Part shown: positions 26,524 to 34,800 of the stretch, one piece after another
How the letters are laid out: each line of letters begins with the position of its first letter
Numbering within the stretch: position 1 is the stretch's first letter
Source: Bacteroidales bacterium
GTDB taxonomy: Bacteria > Bacteroidota > Bacteroidia > Bacteroidales > UBA3663
Direction of reading: 5' to 3'
NCBI GenBank assembly: GCA_024694125.1
Contig: JAILKE010000097.1
Location: 1 to 47,573 of the forward strand
Length of the DNA: 47,573 nt
Position numbers and translations under genes: made by a program
The notes under the pieces: model-generated
Database searches by the model: none
The model's input: only the letters and a program-made list of their open reading frames with translations
Told to the model about the DNA's origin: nothing

Positions 26524-26888
26524 GAAACAACCGAGCACGGTTGTTTCAATGATTCATTTTTTCAATGGAACGGCTATCAATTATCAATTATCAATTATCA
26601 ATTGCCCACGGAACGGCTATCAATTATCAATTATTAATTATCAATTAAAAAAGCGGGGAGCCAGCAATTTCACAACTGTTGGCACCCTATTTCTAAATAA
26701 CCCATGTGAATAAACTGAATTTGGCAAAGCCGCAGACGCACTTTGGAACGTCCTTAGGACCAAACAGCTTAAGACTAAACTCAAAAGCCGTCTCACCTCC
26801 ACATTGTCAATACACTTACAGCAAAATACGCTCGGGAGGTATTACCAAATTCGGGGCAAAGATACAATTATTTTTTGAGCATTCCAAG
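26524..26888 (-). ncRNA. Candidate leftward non-coding transcript
   Basis: A promoter-like CTTG (26888-26885), 20-bp spacer and TATCTTTG (26864-26857) points left into a region with no long ORF. About 310 nt further on is a 10-bp perfect hairpin with a 4-nt loop (arms 26524-26533 and 26538-26547). The transcript would include the TATCAAT array. It could equally be a fossil promoter or an extended DUF349 leader. Confidence 0.3.
26567..26646. repeat. TATCAAT heptamer array with a repeated GGAACGGC leader
   Basis: The word GGAACGGC followed by TATCAAT units occurs twice, at 26567 and 26610. Each is followed by three to four heptamer units, some changed to TATTAAT. Confidence 0.9.
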
Positions 26889-27091
26889 TTTTTTTGTAAA
26901 AATATGCAAAATCAAGTCCCAAAATACTCAATTATCGTCATAATTATCTGCACAATACAACTGCGCAATGCATTGCATATTCTGCATTTAGACGCAGAAA
27001 TGGAGAGAATATAGTGGAAAGAGCGAGGGTTAATGATTTAATGTTAATTAATTAGTTAATCGAAAAATAACTTCGTACAATAACGAAGACC

Positions 27092-27124
27092 AAAACCCCC
27101 AAAAGCAATTCCGTGGAGGGTTTT
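27092..27124. terminator. Hairpin after the 27138-27470 gene
   Basis: Arms 27092-27101 and about 27114-27124 pair with a C-rich/G-rich stem ending in TTTT on both strands. A smaller hairpin lies at 27071-27088. It is likely the terminator of the leftward gene. Confidence 0.55.
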
Positions 27125-27137
27125 AAAATTGAACACT

Positions 27138-27470
27138 CTACTCCCTTTCCATCATTTGTGCGAACATATACCCCTTGAGCGTTGCATACTTCTGTTGTTT
27201 CAGGTAGTCGCGGTGCATTCGGATGTATTCCGGAGTACCGAGGTCATTTTCGGACTTCGGGGCGTTCTCTTCGAACCACAGTTTGACCGCTTTAGAAATC
27301 CGGCGGAACTGTTCGCGCCACTTCAGTTGATTGATGGTGGGTGGAGCGGTGCAGACAGGAGTACGTTTGATGTAGATCTGACCCGTGCGTGAGTTGTAGC
27401 TGGCGTAGCATTGGTCGCCCAACAAACCTTGCAGGCTCTTGATCAATGGAACTGTAGTGATTTTTGCCAT
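27138..27470 (-). CDS. Small protein of unknown function (DUF6266-like appearance)
   Basis: 110 aa, basic, no signal or membrane segment. MAKITTVPLIKSLQGLLGDQ is followed by YIKRTPVCTAPPTINQLKWREQFRRISKAVKLW. The pattern of a short Gly/Tyr strand, R-x-P and then T..Q...R..F recalls small Bacteroidales proteins of the DUF6266 kind, whose role is unknown; this is a weak resemblance from memory. The C-terminal half is helical (TPEYIRMHRDYLKQQKYATLKGYMF). It has a well-formed promoter (27535-27566) and a hairpin downstream, so it is probably a real monocistronic gene despite its size. Confidence 0.75.
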   Translation of the reverse strand: MAKITTVPLIKSLQGLLGDQCYASYNSRTGQIYIKRTPVCTAPPTINQLKWREQFRRISKAVKLWFEENAPKSENDLGTPEYIRMHRDYLKQQKYATLKGYMFAQMMERE

Positions 27471-27534
27471 AGTTTTTTCATTTTATTTTGTTATACAATT
27501 TCAGCGAGTCCACAACGAACTCGGATTGGTGCCG

Positions 27535-27566
27535 CAAAGATATGGCATTTCTTCCAGTCCTCCAAC
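27535..27566 (-). promoter_or_regulatory. Promoter for the 27138-27470 gene
   Basis: On the minus strand, GTTG (27566-27563), 20-bp spacer, TATCTTTG (27542-27535). Confidence 0.7.
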
Positions 27567-27728
27567 TTTTTTCTGTTATACTTTTGCCTATACTTGCCTA
27601 TACTTCTATATGGCACAGACAGTTACGCACCCACTCCGGGCGCCCCTCTCCCATTCTATCGGTACCGAAAGCCTCCTTTACCGTATTTTTTAGCCCAGCC
27701 CGAGGCCATCTCCAGCCTGACTTCAGCC

Positions 27729-27777
27729 TAAGTGCAGCGTAAGTGAAAAGTCTTACTCTCCACTTACGCTGCACTTA
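27729..27777. repeat. Perfect 17-bp inverted repeat
   Basis: Arms 27729-27745 and 27761-27777 around a 15-nt spacer, located 210 bp upstream of the hsdM promoter and not next to any gene end. The arm itself contains AAGTG twice (27730 and 27741 region). Confidence 0.85.
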
Positions 27778-27963
27778 CTCTGGCTCGCCTCTCGCCCGGA
27801 CTTGATGCTTGTCGCAAAGTAAGGTTATAGCCGCCCGCTCCGGACAGTCAACATAGCCGGATGTGAGCAGCTGCATTTTTGTCATAAAAGTGCGGTGTAA
27901 TGTGTCATTTTAGAATAATTTTAAGTTATTTTGGGCGCTATACATAAATATGTAAGGAGGAAA

Positions 27964-27994
27964 TTTCTTTATTTTCTATTTTTTATTATCTTTG
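27964..27994 (+). promoter_or_regulatory. Promoter of the type I RM operon
   Basis: TTTC at 27964-27967, 19-bp spacer, TATCTTTG at 27987-27994, in a T-rich context. The leader is about 30 nt. Confidence 0.65.
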
Positions 27995-28031
27995 CATCAT
28001 AACTTTAACAGATAATAAAAACACAACATAC

Positions 28032-29612
28032 ATGGCAAAGAAGACCAAAGAGGTTAAGGAGAAGTCTATCGAAGACCGCATTTGGGACAGCGCTAACAAA
28101 TTGCGCGGCAACCTCACAGCATCGGAATATCAGAATGTGGTGCTGGGTCTGGTGTTCCTGAAGTATATCAGCGACTGTTTTGAAAAGCGTTACAACGAAC
28201 TGGTAGCCGAGGGGGAAGGATTTGAGGAGGACCGCGACGAATATACCGCCGAGCATGTCTTCTGGGTACCTCAGGATGCCCGTTGGCAGGTGATAGCCAG
28301 TCAGGCACACACCCCTCAGATTGGACAGATCATTGACCACGCCCTCGAGGTGATCGGCAAGGAAAATCCTCGCCTGAAGAGGGTGATGCCCAACAACTAC
28401 GCACGCCCCGAGATTGACAAGATTCGCCTGGGCGAAGTGGTAGAAATCTTCGACAACATGGATATGCATGCGCAGGGCGAAGGTCTCGACCTCTTCGGCC
28501 GTGTGTATGAATACTGCTTACAGAACTTTGCTGCCGAGACTCAGCAGTCGGGTGGAGAATTCTATACTCCCTCCTGCATCGTCCGCACCATCGTGGAGGT
28601 ACTCCAGCCTTTCGAGGGCAAGGTGTATGACCCTGCCTGTGGTTCCGGCGGTATGTTCGTGCAGAGCGCCAAGTTCGTGCAGCAGCATCAGGGCAACCTG
28701 CGCAATGTCACTATCTACGGTCAGGAGTTCAATGCCAACACCTGGAAGATGGCGCACATGAACTTGGCTATCCGCGGACTGGATGCTGACCTGGGCGACA
28801 GTTGGGGCGACTCCTTCGGCGACGACAAGCACGCCACCAAGAAGTTCGACTTCATCATGGCCAATCCTCCGTTCAACATGAGCGACTGGGGTGCCAACCG
28901 CCTGGCCGACGATGTGCGCTGGAAGTATGGCGTTCCGCCCGAGGGCAATGCCAACTACGCCTGGATTCAGCACATGGTGCATCACCTCTCGCCTACGGGA
29001 CGCATCGGCTTGGTATTGGCCAATGGTTCATTGACAACGACCTCGGGCGGAGAAGGCAACATTCGCCGCCGCCTCATTGAGGCAGACCTCGTGGAGGGAG
29101 TCATTGCTATGCCCAACCAGCTGTTCTACAACGTATCTATCCCTGTTTGCGTGTGGTTTTTCAACCGCAGGAAGAAGAACTCCGGCAAGGTGCTCTTCGT
29201 CGATGCCCGTGAGATGGGCATGATGGTGGACCGGACGCACCGCGAACTCAGCGACGACCTTGTGCGCTTTGACTCCATCAAGAAGGAACCCAAACCTTGG
29301 GCGGACCTTCCTGCCGAGCAGTGTGACGTACAGCGCATCGCAGCAGCCTTCCGTGCCTACGAAAATGGCACCCTCGAAGATGTCAAAGGCTTTTGTAAGG
29401 TAGCCACCCTCGACGAGATTGCAGCACAGGACTTTGTGCTCACTCCAGGCCGCTATGTGGGCATTGCTGACGAGGAAGAGGACGCCGAACCCTTCGACGA
29501 GAAGATGGCTCGTCTCACCTCCGAACTTGGTGACCTCTTTGCCGAGAGCCACCGCCTGGAGGCAGGCATCCGAGAGAAACTGGCTGGGATTGGTTATAAA
29601 GTGAAGGAGTAA
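28032..29612 (+). CDS. hsdM: Type I restriction-modification system, DNA methyltransferase subunit
   Basis: 526 aa. The N-terminal HsdM helical domain (IWDSANKLRGNLTASEYQNVVLGLVFLKYISDCFEKR) is followed by the N6-adenine methyltransferase domain. The SAM-binding motif DPACGSGG begins at Asp200, and the catalytic NPPF is at residues 278-281. HsdM methylates the adenine targets recognised by HsdS and is needed for both modification and restriction. It is the first gene of a compact operon: the small ORF starts 4 nt after its stop. The GC content is ordinary for this genome, unlike that of hsdS. Confidence 0.97.
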   Translation: MAKKTKEVKEKSIEDRIWDSANKLRGNLTASEYQNVVLGLVFLKYISDCFEKRYNELVAEGEGFEEDRDEYTAEHVFWVPQDARWQVIASQAHTPQIGQIIDHALEVIGKENPRLKRVMPNNYARPEIDKIRLGEVVEIFDNMDMHAQGEGLDLFGRVYEYCLQNFAAETQQSGGEFYTPSCIVRTIVEVLQPFEGKVYDPACGSGGMFVQSAKFVQQHQGNLRNVTIYGQEFNANTWKMAHMNLAIRGLDADLGDSWGDSFGDDKHATKKFDFIMANPPFNMSDWGANRLADDVRWKYGVPPEGNANYAWIQHMVHHLSPTGRIGLVLANGSLTTTSGGEGNIRRRLIEADLVEGVIAMPNQLFYNVSIPVCVWFFNRRKKNSGKVLFVDAREMGMMVDRTHRELSDDLVRFDSIKKEPKPWADLPAEQCDVQRIAAAFRAYENGTLEDVKGFCKVATLDEIAAQDFVLTPGRYVGIADEEEDAEPFDEKMARLTSELGDLFAESHRLEAGIREKLAGIGYKVKE

Positions 29613-29616
29613 GCGT

Positions 29617-29859
29617 ATGGAATTGATAATAACGATAATAAGTGCTGTTGCTGCTGTTGTCGCAGCAGTATATGCTGTGCGTAATGATAAAGCGCACATA
29701 AGAAAGTGTATTCGTCAGAAACAAGAGAAAATCAATAAGTTAGAGACTCAGAAATTCATCAGATATCATGATAAATTTGGTGCAGGAAGCGTATCTCCTG
29801 AACAAGATAAAATTGATAAGTTAAACCAAGAAATCAAAGATCTGGAGGATAGGCTATGA
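29617..29859 (+). CDS. Small membrane-anchored coiled-coil protein inside the RM operon
   Basis: 80 aa. Residues 1-21 (MELIITIISAVAAVVAAVYAV) form a single transmembrane or signal-anchor helix. The rest is basic and predicted coiled coil (HIRKCIRQKQEKINKLETQKF ... EQDKIDKLNQEIKDLEDRL, heptads with L/I at a/d positions). It starts 4 nt after hsdM, and its stop codon overlaps the hsdS start by 4 nt (ATGA), so it is translationally linked to both. It is AT-rich like hsdS. No family is recognised. It might tether or regulate the RM complex, but that is inference; it could also be a passenger gained with the hsdS cassette. Confidence 0.7.
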   Translation: MELIITIISAVAAVVAAVYAVRNDKAHIRKCIRQKQEKINKLETQKFIRYHDKFGAGSVSPEQDKIDKLNQEIKDLEDRL

Positions 29860-31049
29860 GCGAGTGGAAAGAATATAAGTTTTCTAACATTGGAAAGATC
29901 GTTACAGGAAAGACCCCGCGTACTGCAATATCCGACAACTATGGTGGGAAAATCCCTTTTCTTTCACCTTCTGATGATATGCAAACCAAGTATGTTCCAA
30001 TTACCGCAAGATGTTTGACAGAAAAGGGTTTGTCTGAAGTTAAGAATTGTCTCATCCCATCAAATTCTATTTGTGTCAGTTGTATTGGTTCAGATATGGG
30101 GAAATCTGTAATTACCAAAGAACCAATCGTCACTAATCAGCAAATTAATTCAATAATACCATCAAATGAATTTGATTCGAATTTCATTTACTATGTTATG
30201 CAAAGTAAAAGAAAGGAGATTCGCTTCATGGGTGGTAACGGAACTGCTGTGCCTATCTTGAACAAAACTGCATTTTCTAATTTGACATTTTTTGCACCGT
30301 CCCTTTTTGACCAACGTCGCATTGCTTCCATCCTTTCCTCCCTCGACGACAAAATTGCTGTTAATCGTCGTATTTGTGAGAACTTAGAGGCACAGGCACA
30401 GGCTTTATTTAAGCATTGGTTCATAGACTTCGCCCCGTATAAAAACAGAAAATTCGTAGAGTCAGAACTCGGAATTATTCCTCTTTCTGAAATAAGTGAA
30501 CAGATAACAGATGGTGTCCATAATAGTGTGAAGGATGAACCTAACAGTAACTATATGCTATTGAGTTGTAAAAATATTGTTGGCGGTGTTTTGTCAAAGA
30601 ATAGCTATCGCTCAATTTCAAAAAGCACTTTTGAATCATTAAGATTGCGAACAAAGTTAGCAAAAGGTGATGTGTTATTATCTTCTGTCGGTACGATAGG
30701 AGAAATCGCAATTGTGGAAGAAGAACCAATAAATTATGAGTTCCAAAGAAGCGTTGCTATAGTTAAGCCAAAGAAAACAATTGGTACATATTTCTTGTAT
30801 AATGCATTATTGGCAAGTAAGGCAAGATTGCAGCATGCTGCTCATGGAGCTGTTCAACAATGTTTATTTATAGGAGATTTGAAAAAGTTTGAAGTCATTT
30901 ATAGTGATACAGAAAAGGCTTCTCGTTACAATGAGACTGTAAAACCTTTATTTGAAGAAATAGCAAATCTACATCAAGAGAATCTTCGTCTCTCCTCCCT
31001 CCGTGATACTCTTCTTCCGAAACTGATGTCGGGAGAGATAAAAGTATAA
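29856..31049 (+). CDS. hsdS: Type I restriction-modification system, specificity subunit
   Basis: 397 aa with two target-recognition domains separated by a conserved helical spacer. TRD1 covers roughly residues 1-150 (starts WKEYKFSNIGKIVTGKTPRT). The spacer is FDQRRIASILSSLDDKIAVNRRICENLEAQAQALFKHWF. TRD2 covers about 195-350, and the C-terminal helix is LHQENLRLSSLRDTLLPKLMSGEI. It determines the bipartite DNA target of the complex. Both TRDs are clearly AT-rich compared with hsdM and hsdR, while the spacer is nearer the host composition, as expected when TRDs are exchanged by recombination. No second hsdS and no invertase gene is in the window. Confidence 0.95.
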   Translation: MSEWKEYKFSNIGKIVTGKTPRTAISDNYGGKIPFLSPSDDMQTKYVPITARCLTEKGLSEVKNCLIPSNSICVSCIGSDMGKSVITKEPIVTNQQINSIIPSNEFDSNFIYYVMQSKRKEIRFMGGNGTAVPILNKTAFSNLTFFAPSLFDQRRIASILSSLDDKIAVNRRICENLEAQAQALFKHWFIDFAPYKNRKFVESELGIIPLSEISEQITDGVHNSVKDEPNSNYMLLSCKNIVGGVLSKNSYRSISKSTFESLRLRTKLAKGDVLLSSVGTIGEIAIVEEEPINYEFQRSVAIVKPKKTIGTYFLYNALLASKARLQHAAHGAVQQCLFIGDLKKFEVIYSDTEKASRYNETVKPLFEEIANLHQENLRLSSLRDTLLPKLMSGEIKV

Positions 31050-31053
31050 TATT

Positions 31054-31875
31054 ATGCCTAATCCAAAGAATATCAACCTGAAGCGATATGATGACGGTAC
31101 GCCCAGCGTCATGCGGAAAGCAACCGTATATACCGAGTTGCACTTCTACCGCAAGAGTGATGTGCTGGTGCAGCTCACCAAGATGTTCTGCGAGCGTTTC
31201 CTGCCCAAATATGGCGACCGCACCGTTGACCAGATGGTGCAGGCCGCCCGCAGCGTAAAGCAGAACATCGCCGAAGGGTTTACCGACGGACAGACCTCGT
31301 TTGAGACGGAGATTAAACTGCTGGGCATAGCCAAAGGCAGCAACCAGGAACTGCTGGAAGACTATCACGACTACCTGAAACAGCATGGACTGAATGACTG
31401 GTCGAAGGCCGAACCGTTGCGCCAACGCTATGACAAGCTGTTGACGTATTGCCGCACCCACAACGACCTGGCAGACTATGAGCGCTACTTCGTGCAATGG
31501 ACAGACGAGGAGATGGCCAACACCGCCATCAGCCTTTGCCACATGGTGGACAAGGCAATGACCTCCTTCATGGAAAAGCGCGACCGCGAATTTGTGGAAG
31601 AGGGCGGCGTGCGTGAACGCATGACGGCAGCTCGCCTCGACAGGCGAGGCACGCAGAAGCAAATCATAGCTCAGCAAGAGCAAGAGATAACCGACTTGAA
31701 AGCCCGCATCGCCTCGCTGGAACGCGAGATAGCGGTGCTGAGGGGAGGTGGAGAAGCTGGAGTAACTGAAAGTTCTGGAGAAACTAGAGATTCTAGAAAT
31801 TCTAGAGAGACTAGAGATTCTAGAAATTCTAGCAATTCTGGAGAAACTAGTAAATCTGGAGAAACTAAAAAATAA
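31054..31875 (+). CDS. Four-helix-bundle (23S-IVP-like) protein with suffix domain, inside the RM operon
   Basis: 273 aa. Residues about 20-110 match the four-helix-bundle family related to 23S rRNA intervening-sequence proteins: a VQLTKMFCERFLP helix, then MVQAARSVKQNIAEGFTDGQTSFETEIKLLGIAKGSNQELLEDYHDYL. The following region (helices to about residue 200) is like the 'four helix bundle suffix' domain seen in Bacteroidetes. A coiled coil follows (QQEQEITDLKARIASLEREIAVL), then a Ser/Arg/Glu tail encoded by 9-bp tandem repeats. It lies 4 nt after hsdS and 5 nt before hsdR. Relatives have been seen beside type I RM genes, but I know of no established function. Diversity-generating retroelement Avd proteins share this fold. 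Confidence 0.85.
   Translation: MPNPKNINLKRYDDGTPSVMRKATVYTELHFYRKSDVLVQLTKMFCERFLPKYGDRTVDQMVQAARSVKQNIAEGFTDGQTSFETEIKLLGIAKGSNQELLEDYHDYLKQHGLNDWSKAEPLRQRYDKLLTYCRTHNDLADYERYFVQWTDEEMANTAISLCHMVDKAMTSFMEKRDREFVEEGGVRERMTAARLDRRGTQKQIIAQQEQEITDLKARIASLEREIAVLRGGGEAGVTESSGETRDSRNSRETRDSRNSSNSGETSKSGETKK
31760..31875 (+). repeat. In-frame 9-bp tandem array forming a protein tail
   Basis: Units such as TCTAGAAAT, TCTAGAGAG, ACTAGAGAT and TCTGGAGAA repeat with a 9-bp period, so each unit adds three residues (S-R-N, E-T-R and similar). The array ends at the stop codon, 5 nt before hsdR. Confidence 0.9.
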
Positions 31876-31880
31876 TCATT

Positions 31881-34800
31881 ATGGCAGCATTTTCTGAAGA
31901 TACATACGAACAGGCTCTGCTTGAGCTGTTTCAGAGCCTTGATGGTGGGCAGTACCGCTATGCGTACGGTCCTGACATAGAGCGTGACTACAGCAATCCG
32001 CTATTGGACGATGTGCTGCACGAATCATTACTGCGCATCAATCCTACCTTGCCAGTCTCTGCCATAGACGATGCCGTAAAGAAACTGCACCAGATAGAGG
32101 GTTCATCGCTCTATGAGTGTAACTTCAAGTTCACGCAGATGATGCAGTATGGCATTGAAGTAACTTTCAGCGGTAGCGAACTCCGCAGCGGATACCTATT
32201 CGACGAAGAAGAGGAGGAAACAACTCGAATGGTTCGAGATGACCTGGCCTTCTATGGACGGGAGAATGACCGCGTGGAAATCCAGCAGGGACAGAAGACA
32301 AGGATTGTGAATCTGATAGACTTTGAGCATCCCGAACGTAACGACTTCCTGGTGGTGAACCAATATACGGTGCAGGAACTGGACACCAAACGGCCCGACA
32401 TCGTGGTATTCGTGAACGGTCTGCCGTTGGTGATCATCGAACTGAAATCACCTTCAAGGGAAGAGACCGATGCCAGCGAAGCCTATCTGCAACTCCGGAA
32501 CTACCAGAAGTTCATCCCGTCGCTCTTCATCTACAATGCATTCAACGTAATGAGCGACATGGCGCTCACCAAGGTGGGCACCATCACGGCCAAGGAGGAC
32601 CGCTACATGGAGTGGAAACAACCTACTGGAGAGGTGGCTGACTACGACGTGGCATTCAAGTCGGTGTTCACGCCCCGGGTGTTGCTGAACTTGCTGAAAA
32701 ACTATCTGCTCTTTGACGTGCGCGAAGGCAGTTACGCCAAGATACTGGCTGGCTACCACCAGTATTATGCAGTGGAGAAAGCCGCTCGGAAGACCGAAGA
32801 AGCCGTGAAGGGCGACGGTAAGATCGGTGTCTTCTGGCATACGCAGGGTTCGGGAAAGAGCCTGTCGATGGTGTTCCTGGCGCATCACCCCAAGGTGCAG
32901 GCGATGAATCCGACCATAGTGGTGATTACGGACCGCAACGACCTGGACGAACAGTTGTACGGACAGTTCTCGCGCACCATTGACTTCCTGCGGCAACGCC
33001 CTGTGCAATGTACCAGTCGGAATGCCGAAGGGGACGACACGTCGCTGAAAGCTATGCTGAAGAACCGCAATTCGGGCGGCATCATCTTCACCACCATGCA
33101 GAAGTTTGACGATTGGGACGGTGCTCTCTCCGACCGACAGAACATCATCGTGATGACGGACGAGGCACATCGTGGGCAATATGGCATGGAGGAGAAAATC
33201 GACACAGAGGGCAATGTGCATATCGGAGCAGCCCGCAAGATTCGCAACTCACTGCCTCATGCTTCCTACATCGGTTTCACCGGTACGCCAATCTCAGACA
33301 GGGACCGAGATACCCGCGAAGTGTTCGGCGATGACATTGACGTTTACGACATGACGCAGGCGGTCAAGGATGGTGCCACAAGGCCCGTCTATTACGAGAG
33401 CCGCGTCATCCGGTTGAAACTCAATGACGAGGTATTGGCACAGATTGATGCCGAGTATGACCGACTGAGGGAAGAGGGAGCCGACGAAGCAGACCTGGAA
33501 GAGAACAAGAAAGTGATGTCGCACATGGATTCGCTATTGGGCAATGATGCCACCATCAATGACCTGGTGACGGACATCATCTCTCACTACGAGGACAACC
33601 GCCAGTACGTTTGCTGTGGCAAGGCCATGATTGTGGCATACTCCCGCCCAATAGCGATGAAGATATACAAGCGCATACTGGACCTTCGCCCCAACTGGAC
33701 GGAAAAGGTGAAGGTGGTCATGACCGGAGGTAATCAGGACCCCGAGGAATGGGCAGACATCGTTGGCAGCAAAGCCTACAAGAAGGAATTGGCCAAGAAG
33801 TTCAAGGATGAGAATGACCCGATGAAGATTGCCATTGTAGTGGATATGTGGTTGACTGGCTTCGATGTGCCGTCGTTGGCTACGATGTATGTCTATAAGC
33901 CCATGAAGGACCACAACCTCATGCAGGCGATAGCTCGAGTGAACAGAGTGTTCCCTGAGAAAGCGGGCGGCTTGATTGTCGATTATGTGGGCATTGCAGC
34001 AGCACTGAAAGATGCCATGAAGCGCTATACCAAGCGCGACCAAGACAACTATGGCGACAATGACATCAAGGAAAAGGCATACGCGGAGTTCAAGGAAAAG
34101 TTGGAAATATGCCGCGACCTGCTGCATGGCTATGACTACAGCAAGTTCCATCGGGGAACACCTGCAGAACGTGCACAAATCATCAAGGGTGGCGTGAACT
34201 TCTTCATCGCCCCGGAGAAGGTCCATGCTTGCAAGGAGTTCGTCAAGAATGCCTCCTTGCTGCATCAGGCTGTAACCCTTTGCCGTTCTTTGCTCGTTGA
34301 AGAAGAACGCTTTGAGGTAAGTTTTATGGAATCGGTGCGAATCCTGATTGCCCGACTCCACAATCCAGGCAAGATTACCAAGAGGGAAATCAACCAGCGC
34401 ATTGCCGCCCTGATTGAGCAAAGTGTGCAGAGCGATGGCGTGGTGAACCTCTTTGACGAGCAGACGGAGTTCTCGCTCTTCGATGAAAAGTTCATGGAAG
34501 AGGTCCGGAAGATGAAGGAAAAGAACCTTGCCGTCAAGTTGCTCGAAAACCTGTTGCGTGGTCGGGTGCGTTCGCTTACAAGGTTGAACCTCGTTACCGG
34601 CGAATTGTTCAGCAACCGGTTCAGTGAGACGCTGAACCGCTACATCAATGGCCTATTGACCAACGAAGAAGTCATCGAGGAACTCCTGAAGATGGCTCAG
34701 GAAATGATGGATGCCGAGCAGCAGGGCAACGATTTGGGTCTGTCCAAGGAAGAGAAAGCTTTCTATGATGCCTTGACCCGTCCACAGGCAGTAAAGGACT

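Larger units (their letters stand above)
26290..27137. other. Gene-poor gap: promoter, hairpin, repeat array and an orphan promoter
   Basis: 848 bp without a convincing ORF. It holds the DUF349 promoter (26326-26333), a 10-bp hairpin (26524-26547), a TATCAAT array (26567-26646), an orphan leftward promoter (26857-26888) and a hairpin (27092-27124). The block 26690-26830 has coding-like texture on the minus strand but no proper start. Confidence 0.6.
27471..28031. other. Gap between the 27138-27470 gene and hsdM
   Basis: 561 bp holding the leftward promoter at 27535-27566, a perfect 17-bp inverted repeat at 27729-27777 and the hsdM promoter at 27964-27994. No ORF is supported. Confidence 0.6.

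Noticed and set aside
26396-26713. 105-aa frame through the TATCAAT array
   Set aside because: Half of it is the translated repeat (NYQLSIIN units). It has no promoter and no conserved-looking segment.
31760-31875. Repeat block considered as a CRISPR or phase-variation tract
   Set aside because: The 9-bp period keeps the frame, so copy changes cannot switch the gene off, and there are no spacers.
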